Shown here piece after piece: positions 13,428 to 23,049 of a stretch of 50,410 bases of DNA. The number at the start of each line of letters is the position of its first letter. Within the stretch, counting starts at the first letter, position 1. The position numbers were made by a program, and so were the translations under genes. A model generated the notes under the pieces. It did no database searches, was not told the origin of the DNA, and saw only the letters and a list, made by a program, of their open reading frames with translations. Origin of the DNA: Mesonia aestuariivivens (GTDB lineage: Bacteria; Bacteroidota; Bacteroidia; Flavobacteriales; Flavobacteriaceae); contig NZ_JAHWDF010000018.1 in NCBI RefSeq assembly GCF_019311235.1, positions 1 to 50,410 on the forward strand, written 5' to 3'.

Positions 13428-15863
13428 ATGAAAAAACTAATACAACTTTCGCTTTTATTTATGGTTCAATTTTGCTTGAGCCAAAATTATAGTTTTTTAG
13501 GTTCATATAATTATAACGGTACACCATTGTATTTAGAACCAGTTGATGATACAATCTCTCCACAAACTATGCAAATGATTCAAGACATCGTTCCTGAAAG
13601 TTATCCTGTGCCAGAATATAATCCTCATTATATTTCTTCAGGTTATGATACCGATATTATTTTAGATGAACCAGCAGATGTTTGGGTTACTTTTGTACAA
13701 GAAGGTGCTGGCTATAAAAATGTGCTTGGTTTCTATTCTTATGATATAAACAACCCACAAACCACTACTCCTACTCCATCAGAAATTACTATAATTTTTC
13801 CTAATGTTTCTGCTAGCGGTTCTGGCGGCGAACTGGTAGCTGGTAATAAAGTAAAAATAGGCTCTTTTCCTGCAAATACAGGAATTGGTTGGGTACTTTT
13901 AGCAGATGGTTGGGATGATGCTACATCCAGTGTTACTGCAGGAAACTGGCAGTTATTTTCTAATCCAGATTTTAATCCAGAAGCTAATGAAAAACTTAGG
14001 TATCATAATGTACTTATTTCAGACCCTGAAAATGAAAGAATTATTTTAGGTTTTGAAGATATTAGAAGAGATTATAATTCTTGTGATAATGATTTTAATG
14101 ATGCATTATTCTATGTTAGCGCAAATCCATATTCAGCATTAAGAACATCAAATTATGCAGATACAGAAAGTGCTAATGATGTAAGTTCTGGTAATTCTGG
14201 TGGATTAGAAAGTAATGGAAATTTGGCTGAATTAATTGCCAAAAGAAATTTTACACGCTTGAAAAAAAATACTTTTGCTCATAAAAAAAGCTTACAACAA
14301 ACTTTTGTTAAACCTCTAATTACAAGTAGAAATGCGAATACTACTTCTAATTTATCAAACTTGTTCCCTAGCTCTGGTATGTTTGGTACAGAAGAAGCTT
14401 TACAATCTACACCTATAGATCTTTTACAAATTACAAACGCTACAGATGTCTTTTCTGTAGATTATTATGAAAATGAAAATCGTGTTGCTGCTGCTTTAGC
14501 TACTAAAACAATAGGAAGTGTTTATAACCATTCTAAGATGATTTGTGACCGTTTAAATGGTTCAACCTTAGAAGATATAAGACAAATCACCCTACAAGAA
14601 CATGACTTGGTGATGATTAAAGTAAGAAGAGCTAATGAAGAAATTGAATATGCCATTTTATTTTCAGTCACAGAAAATAATCAGCAATATAACTTGCACA
14701 GCTATTGGAATATTTTTCAATACCCTATGGAAGACTATACTAATTTTCAAATTTGGGGATCAACCATGGGTCAGGTAAGCCATATTACTAATCATATTTT
14801 AAATGAATACCAAGACGCAAGTAATTTAACTAGTAACGAAATGTTAGATAGAATTCCTTCTGTTTTTATAAAAAAAGGAACTTATCATCACGGACAAATA
14901 ACTTTAGATATCGTAAATAAAACATTAGACAACCAATTACAAATTACAGCAAACGCTAGAATAAATGAATTAGCTGGAGAAACAGAAATGGCAAATAGTG
15001 TTTCTTTATCTGGAGAATATGAAGAACAAATTACATTTACTACAGGAAGCCTTTTTGATATTAATTTAACTCTAGTAGGAAATAATTCTCCACAAGCTGA
15101 TGCTTTATATCTAGCAGATGGCCCTTGGGGATTAGATTACAGTGAAAATGAATCTTTAATTACAAATTTTGAAATAGAGAACAATAGTAATTACACAGGA
15201 AATGGTTATGCAGTAGAAAGAAACCCTAGTGTGAGTGGAGATGTTTTAGGAACGGTAAATTTATTTAGAACGATAATGCCAGGAGAACTTAGTTTTAATG
15301 CAAGTAGCTTTGGTGCTATAGAATTTAATATTAAAAACAATTTACCTGTAGAATTAATTTTAGTTACTAATGATTTATCTGATTGGAGTCAAAGGTTTAC
15401 TTATCAAATTCCTGCTAACAACGAGTTTACAACCTATAATATTTCTTTTACAGATTTTACAAATTCATTAAATGAAAGTTTAACTACTGAAAATTTAAAA
15501 ACAATTGTGTTTTCTACACAAGGAAATTATCAAAACCTTGAAACTTTTAATTTAGCTGTAAATCAAGTTGCCTTTACAGAAGAAACTTTAAGTGTTGACA
15601 ATGATGAATCAAAAAACAATCTAAAACCTATAAATTACCCCAATCCATTTCAAACTACAACAACATTGCAATTTGCAGAAGAAACAACTTCAGCTCAAAT
15701 TAGAATCTATGACATACTGGGAAGAATTATCTATGAAAAAGAACACGCTGTCATCGATAGAAAAATTAATTTGAATTTAGCTAGTTTACCGTCTGGAGTT
15801 TACGAATGTATAGCCGTAACCAATACAAAAGATGAGTTAAAGCTAAGGATGATGAAGATGTAA
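13428..15863 (+). CDS. Secreted DUF4114 protein with T9SS type A sorting domain
   Basis: 811 residues from the ATG at 13428. This start is preferred over the upstream in-frame ATG at 13380 because it begins a clean signal peptide (MKKLIQLSLLFMVQFCLSQ) and because the -7 element lies between the two. A DUF4114-like domain ends with the acidic, possibly calcium-binding SCDNDFNDALFYV motif (about 220). The middle 300-700 is unrecognised; it has a segment about handling input (LVMIKVRRANEEIEYAILFS) and a DUF-like beta-rich part. The last 80 residues, from YPNPFQTTTTLQF through IYDILGRIIYE to LPSGVYECIAV, form a type IX secretion C-terminal domain. Export to the cell surface or medium is expected, perhaps as an adhesin or matrix protein. 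A terminator follows. Confidence 0.85.
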   Translation: MKKLIQLSLLFMVQFCLSQNYSFLGSYNYNGTPLYLEPVDDTISPQTMQMIQDIVPESYPVPEYNPHYISSGYDTDIILDEPADVWVTFVQEGAGYKNVLGFYSYDINNPQTTTPTPSEITIIFPNVSASGSGGELVAGNKVKIGSFPANTGIGWVLLADGWDDATSSVTAGNWQLFSNPDFNPEANEKLRYHNVLISDPENERIILGFEDIRRDYNSCDNDFNDALFYVSANPYSALRTSNYADTESANDVSSGNSGGLESNGNLAELIAKRNFTRLKKNTFAHKKSLQQTFVKPLITSRNANTTSNLSNLFPSSGMFGTEEALQSTPIDLLQITNATDVFSVDYYENENRVAAALATKTIGSVYNHSKMICDRLNGSTLEDIRQITLQEHDLVMIKVRRANEEIEYAILFSVTENNQQYNLHSYWNIFQYPMEDYTNFQIWGSTMGQVSHITNHILNEYQDASNLTSNEMLDRIPSVFIKKGTYHHGQITLDIVNKTLDNQLQITANARINELAGETEMANSVSLSGEYEEQITFTTGSLFDINLTLVGNNSPQADALYLADGPWGLDYSENESLITNFEIENNSNYTGNGYAVERNPSVSGDVLGTVNLFRTIMPGELSFNASSFGAIEFNIKNNLPVELILVTNDLSDWSQRFTYQIPANNEFTTYNISFTDFTNSLNESLTTENLKTIVFSTQGNYQNLETFNLAVNQVAFTEETLSVDNDESKNNLKPINYPNPFQTTTTLQFAEETTSAQIRIYDILGRIIYEKEHAVIDRKINLNLASLPSGVYECIAVTNTKDELKLRMMKM

Positions 15864-15888
15864 TGTTAAGCGTTGTTATTGTCGTGAT

Positions 15889-15920
15889 AAAATGCCAGAA
15901 AAATTCTGGCATTTTTTTAT
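15889..15920 (+). terminator. Rho-independent terminator
   Basis: AAAATGCCAGAA / TTCTGGCATTTT stem with T tract, 26 nt after the stop codon. Confidence 0.85.
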
Positions 15921-15983
15921 TTTTTAAAAGCAACCTTTTATTAATTCATACATCTAATAATTGATAATCAACACCTTATAATT

Positions 15984-16418
15984 ATGAAAATATATATATT
16001 CTTTAGTTTAATTGGGTTATTATATGCATGTCAAGAAGATGATGATAACAACGTTATTATCAAAACAAATACTTGTGGAGAAAGTATTATTATAGATGCA
16101 GAGAATTATAATAATGCAGAATCTGATGCTGTTACGATTACCGATATTACCATAGATAATGATTGCCTTATTGTAAGCTTCTCTTCTAGCGGTTGTGATG
16201 GTAATACTTGGATCACACAGTTAATTGATTCTGAAGCAATTTTAGAATCTAATCCACCGCAGCGAAAATTGCGAATCATACTCAATAATAATGAAGCTTG
16301 TCTTGCGGTTATAACTAAACAAAAAGTTTTTGATTTAACAGAACTACAAATTGCAGAATCAAATTCTATATTTTTAAAATTTGATTCTTTAGATGAAGAA
16401 TTTTTATATGAATATTAG
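15984..16418 (+). CDS. Small lipoprotein, function unknown
   Basis: 144 residues with a lipoprotein signal (MKIYIFFSLIGLLYAC, lipobox Cys16) followed by an acidic Asp/Asn linker (QEDDDNN) that in Bacteroidota often acts as an export signal to the cell surface. The mature part has three further cysteines (in NTCGES, NDCLIV, SGCDG and NEACLAV contexts), which could form disulfides. No family is recognised. It converges with the TPR/beta-barrel gene, overlapping its 3' end by 4 nt. Confidence 0.7.
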   Translation: MKIYIFFSLIGLLYACQEDDDNNVIIKTNTCGESIIIDAENYNNAESDAVTITDITIDNDCLIVSFSSSGCDGNTWITQLIDSEAILESNPPQRKLRIILNNNEACLAVITKQKVFDLTELQIAESNSIFLKFDSLDEEFLYEY

Positions 16419-18487
16419 TTTCTTTTGAATACAGGTTGTTTCGTAAACCACCACTTTAATCGTAAACCAAGTTCTGTAAACGTAAAACCCGCAGCTGTAG
16501 CTGAAGCAATATTACTATGTATGCCATATGCATTTAATAACACCCTATTAGAAAACTTATAACCTATTTTACCTTGTAAACGATAGGTAGATTGCTTTTT
16601 ATCATTTTCAATAAACTGAAACCCTGTAGCCGCAGTTGCTCCATAATAAAAAGATTTTATTTGAGCACTATTTTCATCTTTTAAAAAATCTGCGAAAATT
16701 TCTACAGCATTAAAATGCGATGGACTAAAGTAAATACTTGGAACTTGATTTTTAAAACTAATGTATTGGTAATTTATCCCTCCTTTTAAAACTGGTTGAG
16801 ATAAAAAATTATAATACAAAGAAGTAAATAATAAGTTACGTTTATTTTCATCAGATTGGAAGGTATAAAAATATTGAGTAAACCAACCTATTCTTTTGTT
16901 AGTGCTTAAATTATAATTTAAATATAAATTGTTTGCGGTAATGTTACGATTTAATAAATCGGCATTAAAGTTTTGTACATCACGCATAAAACCAATTTCT
17001 AAATCTTGCAACCTGTAAGGTTTTATATTGAAAAAAGCTTTACCCAGAACTGCTGTATAGTCATTTGAAAAAGATTTAGCAGAAGTGACACCTCCTATTA
17101 CACTAAATTTCACTTTGGGATGAAATTGATAACTTATCCCTACATTAGCACTATTTGAAGTAGCTTCATTTTTAGTAACAGAATTTTTAGTGTTTCTATA
17201 ACTATAATCTCCCATTAAAGTAAGTTTTAAATTAATAGGAACCTCTATTGAAGTTTGCGTAGAGTAAGCTTTATTATCACCATTATCAAACGTATAATTA
17301 ACTTTTTCTTCTACAAATGGAGTAAATTTTTGATCAATTTTAGTTTTAAATGTTAAAGCATCTTTTTGATTTTCAAAAACAATAAGTGTTTGATCTATAG
17401 CTTTATAAGCTTTTTTTGTTTCGCCATCTGCAAAATAGGCATTGGCACTTCCTAAATTACCATCAAAAGAAAGGGAGTCTTTTGCTAAAATATTTTTATA
17501 ATCAGTTATGCTCTGTTTAAAATTACTGGTGTACATACCTAGTGTAGCTCGTAAAGAAAGAATCCAATTTTTATCACTATATTCAATTATAAGAGCATCG
17601 ATCTTTTCTTGGGCATCTTCATAAGCCCTATTCCATATTAAAGATTGTACATAGCGTTGTTCTGTTTTTTCTACTAAATCATCATCATCCCGATGAGCTT
17701 TCATTTTAAGTAATGCTTGTTTACTTAAGACTAGCGCTTTTTTATCGTTTTTACCTATATGCGCAGCTAATGCCATGCCATTAAGCGCTACAATACTGTC
17801 TTTAGATGTGGTTGCTAATTTTAAATATACATCTGTTGCTTCTTCACTATTTTGCATGATTAAATACAAATTTGCCTTATTAAGAAGGGTTTCTCGATCT
17901 AAAGGAAAATCGTTTAAGTTTTCATTTAGTAATTGAATAGCATTTTCATAATCTTGTAATTGTGTCTTAGAATAAGCAAAGCCCAATCGCATAAACTTCT
18001 TAGAAGTCATTGCATTAGGATTATTAGGTGAAACCTCTAAAGCTTTATTTACATAGTCTAAAGCATATTCATATTCTTTTAGGTTAGATAACGTATTAGC
18101 ATAACCTAAGAGCGCTGCAAAATTTTCAGGATTTTCATTTACCAAATTTCCATAATATGCCTTGGCTTCTTTATAATTTTTAGTCCATAAAAGAGATTCT
18201 GCATAATTTAATTGAACTTCTAAATCTTCAGGATAAATTTTAAGTAAATCTGTAAAAATTTTAACCGCTTCATTTGCATCACTATTAAGCCCTACAGCTC
18301 TACCATAACAGACTCTTGCCGTTTTGTTTTCAGGATAGTCTTCAAGTATTTTTTTAAAAAAAACTTCTGCCTTATTAAAATCACCATTCTCTAAATACTC
18401 AAAACCTTTATTCATTTTTTGCCCTAACAAGTTAAAACTCATTAATAATAAAAGTATACTTATATAAGATATTCTTTTTAAATTCAT
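16415..18487 (-). CDS. TPR-rich outer-membrane beta-barrel protein, candidate polysaccharide exporter
   Basis: 690 residues: signal peptide (about 1-22, ending NLLGQ), a long array of tetratricopeptide-like helical repeats (about 25-395; for example YLENGDFNKAEVFFKKILEDY and ALLGYANTLSNLKEYEYAL) and a C-terminal outer-membrane beta-barrel (about 400-690) of the YaiO/BcsC-PgaA type, with the motif PSIYFSPSHFNAVEIFADF. A periplasmic TPR scaffold joined to a barrel is the architecture of the exopolysaccharide porins BcsC, PgaA and PelB. It is divergent from the STAS/flippase unit, sharing an intergenic region that contains LytTR-like boxes. Role in export is inferred from architecture and neighbours. 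Confidence 0.75.
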   Translation of the reverse strand: MNLKRISYISILLLLMSFNLLGQKMNKGFEYLENGDFNKAEVFFKKILEDYPENKTARVCYGRAVGLNSDANEAVKIFTDLLKIYPEDLEVQLNYAESLLWTKNYKEAKAYYGNLVNENPENFAALLGYANTLSNLKEYEYALDYVNKALEVSPNNPNAMTSKKFMRLGFAYSKTQLQDYENAIQLLNENLNDFPLDRETLLNKANLYLIMQNSEEATDVYLKLATTSKDSIVALNGMALAAHIGKNDKKALVLSKQALLKMKAHRDDDDLVEKTEQRYVQSLIWNRAYEDAQEKIDALIIEYSDKNWILSLRATLGMYTSNFKQSITDYKNILAKDSLSFDGNLGSANAYFADGETKKAYKAIDQTLIVFENQKDALTFKTKIDQKFTPFVEEKVNYTFDNGDNKAYSTQTSIEVPINLKLTLMGDYSYRNTKNSVTKNEATSNSANVGISYQFHPKVKFSVIGGVTSAKSFSNDYTAVLGKAFFNIKPYRLQDLEIGFMRDVQNFNADLLNRNITANNLYLNYNLSTNKRIGWFTQYFYTFQSDENKRNLLFTSLYYNFLSQPVLKGGINYQYISFKNQVPSIYFSPSHFNAVEIFADFLKDENSAQIKSFYYGATAATGFQFIENDKKQSTYRLQGKIGYKFSNRVLLNAYGIHSNIASATAAGFTFTELGLRLKWWFTKQPVFKRN

Positions 18488-18536
18488 AATTTAAGTGTTT
18501 CAATTAGACAAGAGCAATTTACATATACTATGGAGA

Positions 18537-18606
18537 TATTTCATCTATAGAAAATATCCGTTCATCGAAACTAAGCAAATTTTCATTGAATTAAGGTAGA
18601 TATTTG
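18537..18606 (+). promoter_or_regulatory. LytTR-like box pair and promoter of the STAS/flippase unit
   Basis: TATTTCATCTA (18537) and CCGTTCATCGA (18558) lie 21 bp apart, with a degenerate third box ATTTTCATTGA at 18579. The -7-like GATATTTG (18599-18606) begins 33 nt after the core C of the second box. CCGTTCATC differs from the AlgR consensus CCGTTCGTC at one base. The divergent TPR gene may share the site. Confidence 0.6.
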
Positions 18607-18636
18607 AAATAACATTAACATAAAAACTTTTAAATT

Positions 18637-18942
18637 ATGGCTTTTGCAATCACAGAAAACAACGGAACTTTTGGGTTAAGAGGAAATCTTACTGTAGGTA
18701 ATGCCTATATTCTAAGAAAACATTTTGAACTCATATTTAAAACTAAAGAAATGCTAACTATTAATTTGTCTGCATTAGACAGTATAGATAGCGGTAGTGT
18801 ATTTGAACTTGAAAATTTGAGAAATTTTGCCTATCAAAATCACAAAGTTATTGTCTTTGTGGGCGAAAAAAACTCTAAAATTAAAGGTGCATTTTTAAGA
18901 GCAAGAATCAATATTTTACAAAACTACCAAAAAAGCGCATAA
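18637..18942 (+). CDS. STAS-like domain protein
   Basis: 101 residues with the alternating strand-helix pattern of STAS (anti-sigma-factor antagonist) proteins: a beta start (FAITENNGTFGLRGNLTVGNA), a central strand LTINLSALDSIDSGSVFELENL, where the D-S-x-D/S-G-S region corresponds to the phosphorylatable loop, and a following KVIVFVG strand. Similarity is weak and no partner anti-sigma kinase is present. A switch or scaffold role for the flippase encoded 22 nt downstream is possible. Co-transcription with that gene is likely, under the LytTR-like box promoter. Confidence 0.65.
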   Translation: MAFAITENNGTFGLRGNLTVGNAYILRKHFELIFKTKEMLTINLSALDSIDSGSVFELENLRNFAYQNHKVIVFVGEKNSKIKGAFLRARINILQNYQKSA

Positions 18943-18964
18943 TACTAACTCAAAACCAATAGCT

Positions 18965-20221
18965 ATGCTAACTTCTCAATTCTCTATACGTAACATTAAT
19001 TTTAAATCTGAACAAGTTTTTATGCTTAGCGCCCTATTGGTTAATGGCGGTAATTATTTATACAATTTAATCTTGGGTAGAATGTTAGGTCCCACCCAAT
19101 TTGCTGATGCTGCAATCTTAATAACTTTACTGATGGTACTTTCATTTATGGCAATGACATTTCAGTTAACTGTTGCTAAGTTTACAGCAGGTTCTGTAGA
19201 TGAAGACCAAACTGTATTTGTGAATTTTCTAAAAAAAATAAGTTTATTTATAGGCGTTATTTTAGGAATAGTCATTGCTCTTTTTGCAGAGAACCTTCAA
19301 ATACTATTACAAACTAGTTCTAAAGCGATGTTTTATTTTTTTGCAGCTGGTATACCTTTATATTTTTTAATGAGTGTAAATAGAGGTTACTATCAAGGAA
19401 ACAAAAACTTTTTTAAACTCTCTGTCACTTATCAAGGAGAAATGTTAAGTAGGTTAGGTATTACCATAATTCTATTGTGGACTTTAAATACTGACAGTTC
19501 TCTATTAATAGCCATAGGGATTTTAGCATCTTTTATCTTTGGTCTACTTCCTTATAAAAAAACAACTTCAACCTCAATAAAAAAGTCGGTATTAGATAAT
19601 AAAAACACCAAAAGTGTTTTACTTTTTATAAGCATTACGGCGTTTTATGAATTTACTCAAATCATTATAAACAACAGTGATATTATTTTAGTGAAACATT
19701 ATTTTGAAGCTTATGAAGCGGGACTTTATGCTTCTTTAGCCTTAATTGGCAGGATGGTGTATTTTGTAGCTTGGATGTTTGTGATGATTTTACTGCCAAC
19801 GGTTGTGAAAATGAAAAAAAATGGAGAAAACACCTTACCAGTATTTTTTAAATACCTGAGCTTAATAAGCTTATTAGCCGGAAGCATTGTTGTAGCTACT
19901 TATTTTATTCCCGAATTTATTATTCAGCTTATGTTTGGGAAAGCTTACTTAGCGATGGCACCTCTGTTATGGAAATATGCATTAGCAACTTCTCTATTTG
20001 CTATTTCTAATGTATTTGTGTACTACTTTTTATCTTTAGAAAAGTATATTCCTGTAATTGCTTCAGGAGTGTTTGGAATTGCTCAAGTATCTTTAATTAT
20101 ATTTTTTCACAAAAGCCTAGAACAAGTAGTTGAAATTCAAATTATTGCTATGGTATTACTATTGGTTATTCAATTAATACTATTCTTTTATCAGCAAAAT
20201 AAAAATGTTGAACTAAAGTAA
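18965..20221 (+). CDS. MOP-superfamily polysaccharide flippase
   Basis: 418 residues with about 12 hydrophobic segments. The N-terminal pattern GNYLYNLILGRMLGPTQFADAA is typical of Wzx/PST-type oligosaccharide flippases (Polysacc_synt family). It would move lipid-linked sugar units or polymer across the inner membrane. It lies 22 nt after the STAS-like gene and next to a GT4 glycosyltransferase. With the TPR/barrel protein and the soluble GT4 enzyme, the set is reminiscent of the Pel system (PelG-like flippase, PelF-like GT, PelB-like porin), but orthology is not claimed: other Pel genes are not seen. Confidence 0.85.
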   Translation: MLTSQFSIRNINFKSEQVFMLSALLVNGGNYLYNLILGRMLGPTQFADAAILITLLMVLSFMAMTFQLTVAKFTAGSVDEDQTVFVNFLKKISLFIGVILGIVIALFAENLQILLQTSSKAMFYFFAAGIPLYFLMSVNRGYYQGNKNFFKLSVTYQGEMLSRLGITIILLWTLNTDSSLLIAIGILASFIFGLLPYKKTTSTSIKKSVLDNKNTKSVLLFISITAFYEFTQIIINNSDIILVKHYFEAYEAGLYASLALIGRMVYFVAWMFVMILLPTVVKMKKNGENTLPVFFKYLSLISLLAGSIVVATYFIPEFIIQLMFGKAYLAMAPLLWKYALATSLFAISNVFVYYFLSLEKYIPVIASGVFGIAQVSLIIFFHKSLEQVVEIQIIAMVLLLVIQLILFFYQQNKNVELK

Positions 20222-20273
20222 ACGTCCACTCATCGAAGAAAAATAATTTTAAGCATTTAAATAAAGAAATTTA
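20205..20273 (+). promoter_or_regulatory. LytTR-like box pair and weak -7 of the GT4 gene
   Basis: ATGTTGAACTA (20205, inside the end of the flippase gene) and CCACTCATCGA (20226) are 21 bp apart. GAAATTTA sits at 20266, at the same 32-nt offset as elsewhere, but is a poor -7 match. The weakest of the arrays at the -7 position. Confidence 0.42.
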
Positions 20274-20310
20274 CCTCAACAAACATCAATAACCATTAAA
20301 AACTACTACT

Positions 20311-21507
20311 ATGAAACTTGCTATCGTAACCGCCTTTCCTCCTAGTAAAGTAACCTTAAATGAATATGGTTACCACTTAGTAAAAAATTTCGCACAAAAA
20401 AAAGAAATAGATGAATTGGTTTTAATCACAGATGTAACCGAAGATCCTAAACAATTAGATTTTGACACACAAGGATGTAGAATCACCGTAAAGGATTGTT
20501 GGAAGTTTAACAGCTATAAAAACATCTATACCATTTACAAAACCATTCAGCAGGAGAAGCCAGACGCTATCTTATTTAACTTACAGTTTATGAAATTTGG
20601 TGATAAAAAAGTTGCTGCAGCACTTGGATTATTATTACCAATGATCTTTAAACTTAAAGGTTTAGCTACTATTGTGTTATTACATAATATTTTAGAGCAA
20701 GTAGATTTAGGTAGCGCCGGGTTCACTTCAAATAAATTAATGCAAAAAGCTTATAATTTTATAGGTACAAGTCTAACTAAATTAGTTTTAAAAGCAGATA
20801 TTGTAGCTGTCACTATTAGTAAATATGTAACTATTTTAGAAGAAAAATATAAAGCAGATAATGTGGTGCTTATACCTCACGGTTCTTTTGAAACTCCACC
20901 ATTACCTAATTTTAATTTACCCGAAGGACCCAAGAAGGTAATGACTTTTGGAAAATTTGGAACGTATAAAAAAGTAGAAATTTTAATTGAGGCTGTAGAA
21001 CAAATTAGAGCTAGAACACAAGAAGATATTGAAATAGTAATTGCTGGTACAGACAGCCCAAATACACCAGGTTATTTAGCTGAAGTTAAAGAGCAGTATA
21101 AAAATGTATCTAATATTACATTTACGGGTTACGTAGAAGAATCTGACGTACCTGTAATTTTTGGAGAAAGTGCTGTAGTTGTTTTTCCTTATACATCAAC
21201 GACGGGAAGCTCTGGAGTTTTACATCAAGCAGGAAGTTATGGCAAAGCTGTAGTTTTACCAGACTTGGGAGACTTGGGTATTTTAGTTAGAGAAGAAGGA
21301 TATAGAGGTCAGTTTTTTGACCCTAATAAAACAGAATCTTTAGCAGAAGCTATTGAAGATATTATTTGTAACGATGGTTATAGAAGAAAGCTAGCTAAAG
21401 CTAATTATGAAGCTGCTTGTTCTTTACCTATGACTACAATTACAGATATGTATTTGCAAAAATTTAATAAATTGATAGAAGCAAAATTAACTGAAGTATT
21501 AGTTTGA
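20311..21507 (+). CDS. Family 4 glycosyltransferase
   Basis: 398 residues with the GT-B fold of the GT4 family: N-terminal nucleotide-fold start MKLAIVTAFPPSKV with EYGYHLVKNFA, a C-terminal domain beginning KKVMTFGKFGTYKKVEILIEA, the strand IVIAGTDSP, and the donor-binding segment FPYTSTTGSSGVLHQAGSYGKAVV, which replaces the usual E-x7-E with a Ser-rich version. No membrane segments are seen, so it acts in the cytoplasm, adding sugars from a nucleotide donor to a growing chain. Its 3' end overlaps that of the convergent glycoside hydrolase gene by 9 nt. It has its own predicted LytTR-like promoter. Confidence 0.88.
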   Translation: MKLAIVTAFPPSKVTLNEYGYHLVKNFAQKKEIDELVLITDVTEDPKQLDFDTQGCRITVKDCWKFNSYKNIYTIYKTIQQEKPDAILFNLQFMKFGDKKVAAALGLLLPMIFKLKGLATIVLLHNILEQVDLGSAGFTSNKLMQKAYNFIGTSLTKLVLKADIVAVTISKYVTILEEKYKADNVVLIPHGSFETPPLPNFNLPEGPKKVMTFGKFGTYKKVEILIEAVEQIRARTQEDIEIVIAGTDSPNTPGYLAEVKEQYKNVSNITFTGYVEESDVPVIFGESAVVVFPYTSTTGSSGVLHQAGSYGKAVVLPDLGDLGILVREEGYRGQFFDPNKTESLAEAIEDIICNDGYRRKLAKANYEAACSLPMTTITDMYLQKFNKLIEAKLTEVLV

Positions 21508-23049
21508 TATAAATTTTAATGCTGGCTTAGGGTTACTTTCAATATCTAAGAAACCAAAATGTTTTTGCCTACTTTTTCTCCAAGGCAATTTCCCCACAAC
21601 ATCGCTTGGTACTTGTGTAAAATCATACAATGTCCAAGACATAAATGCAAGTTCTTCTTTTTTTAAGAAAGCTTGCATTTTTTGATGATAATTGGCTTGA
21701 TCTTGTTCATCTGTGCCCCAAAAATTCCATAGACCGTGATAAGAAGACATGCCATATTCTTGTAAAACTAAAGGTTTACTTACTTTTTTATTAAGTAGTT
21801 GATAATCTTTTGGTAACTCAGATAAATCTTTGTAAAAATGAAAAGAAACAAAATCTACTTTATCGCTTAAATGAGTGGCTGATTCTGGATTAGACCAACC
21901 AATAGTAACTAAATGATTAGGATCATAAAATTTCACCTCATCTATGATATGAGACAGCCAAGCTATTACGGTTTGTTTGTTTCTAGATTCAAAATCTAAA
22001 TCTGGTTCATTTTTTATATCCCACGCCAAAATAGCGCTATGATTTTTAAAAGCACTTACTATTTTTTCGGCATGACGATGCGTTAATGTCCAATCTAAAA
22101 CTGAATAATCTCCGTAAAAATCAAATAAAGTAACTACTACTTTAAGTTCATTTTCTTCTGCTAAATCAAGTACTTTTTTTAATTTATTGAGTTTTTCAGG
22201 TAGCACTTCTGCTTTTCCAAAATCTTCATATTGAATAAAAATTCGAATACTATTTAAGCCTTCATTATTTATAAATTTAAAATCTTTACTAATTATCTTT
22301 TCATCAAAATTTTCTCCAAACATATCCCATGGAGTTTTTTGGGGATAATAATTTATTCCTTTTACTAAAAAAGGTTTCCCTTCTTTAAATAATTGTTTTC
22401 CTTTTACTATAATCTCAGAAGTATCTACTTTTTTAAGTTGTTTTAACTTGGGGTTAGTTCTTACCAAATGTCTTATTCTCCAAAAGCCATCTTCTAAAAG
22501 AAGCATTACTTGATAGGCTGAAGTATCTTGATGAACCGTCATTAAATTATGATTCTGAAAAACTTTTTGGTATTCAATTACTTGCTCGTCTGTAAGCACC
22601 ACTAATTGTCCGTCTGCACTAAAAAATTCTACTTTGGGCTGGTGGCTTGTTGTGGTGGTTTCTATATTAATAAAGTTATCTTTATGTTGTTGTATATTTC
22701 TATATAAATTTACCCGAGCACTATCTGTATAAAAATCTGCAATGCCGTGTATATTGTTTGTTTGGTAAGCAACATTCCTAACATACCAAGCTTTTAAATA
22801 ATTATTCTCTACTTCTTGAAGGGTTTGTTTATCCATGGGTCTTCCTTCTTGATTAGAAATATCCCAAGTTACTTTAGGTTGATAAACTTCTTCTTTAAAC
22901 ACTTCTGCATGTAGCATTGTAGAGCGGTCTGCTCCCGTATTTAAATATCCTAGAATAAAGCTAATTCCCCAAATTACAAATGCATTAACCGCCACAAATG
23001 TGATGATTAATAATGCACGATATAAATTTCTATTTAGCCTTTTACTCAT
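21499..23049 (-). CDS. Membrane-anchored glycoside hydrolase (GH5/clan A type)
   Basis: 516 residues. A single N-terminal membrane helix (about 11-36) anchors it with the bulk outside. Residues about 70-200 form an NTF2/IMS-like alpha+beta module. From about 210 a TIM-barrel hydrolase follows (GKPFLVKGINYYP), with the clan A acid/base in WDIKNEP (Glu348) and the likely nucleophile in LVLQEYGMS (Glu431). Clan A enzymes cut beta-linked glycans. Hydrolases of this sort are standard members of exopolysaccharide loci (BcsZ, PslG, PelA), where they trim or release chains. Its start overlaps the upstream gene by 4 nt (ATGA), forming a three-gene minus-strand operon. Substrate unknown. Confidence 0.82.
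   Translation of the reverse strand: MSKRLNRNLYRALLIITFVAVNAFVIWGISFILGYLNTGADRSTMLHAEVFKEEVYQPKVTWDISNQEGRPMDKQTLQEVENNYLKAWYVRNVAYQTNNIHGIADFYTDSARVNLYRNIQQHKDNFINIETTTTSHQPKVEFFSADGQLVVLTDEQVIEYQKVFQNHNLMTVHQDTSAYQVMLLLEDGFWRIRHLVRTNPKLKQLKKVDTSEIIVKGKQLFKEGKPFLVKGINYYPQKTPWDMFGENFDEKIISKDFKFINNEGLNSIRIFIQYEDFGKAEVLPEKLNKLKKVLDLAEENELKVVVTLFDFYGDYSVLDWTLTHRHAEKIVSAFKNHSAILAWDIKNEPDLDFESRNKQTVIAWLSHIIDEVKFYDPNHLVTIGWSNPESATHLSDKVDFVSFHFYKDLSELPKDYQLLNKKVSKPLVLQEYGMSSYHGLWNFWGTDEQDQANYHQKMQAFLKKEELAFMSWTLYDFTQVPSDVVGKLPWRKSRQKHFGFLDIESNPKPALKFISN

Noticed and set aside
18488-18536. LytTR-like boxes for the divergent TPR gene on the minus strand
   Set aside because: No box set with the 32-33-bp offset to a minus-strand -7 element could be found; it may share the plus-strand site, but this is not supported directly.
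18965-21507. Calling the flippase and GT4 genes pelG and pelF
   Set aside because: The architecture is similar, but partner genes of Pel are absent and sequence identity cannot be judged by eye.
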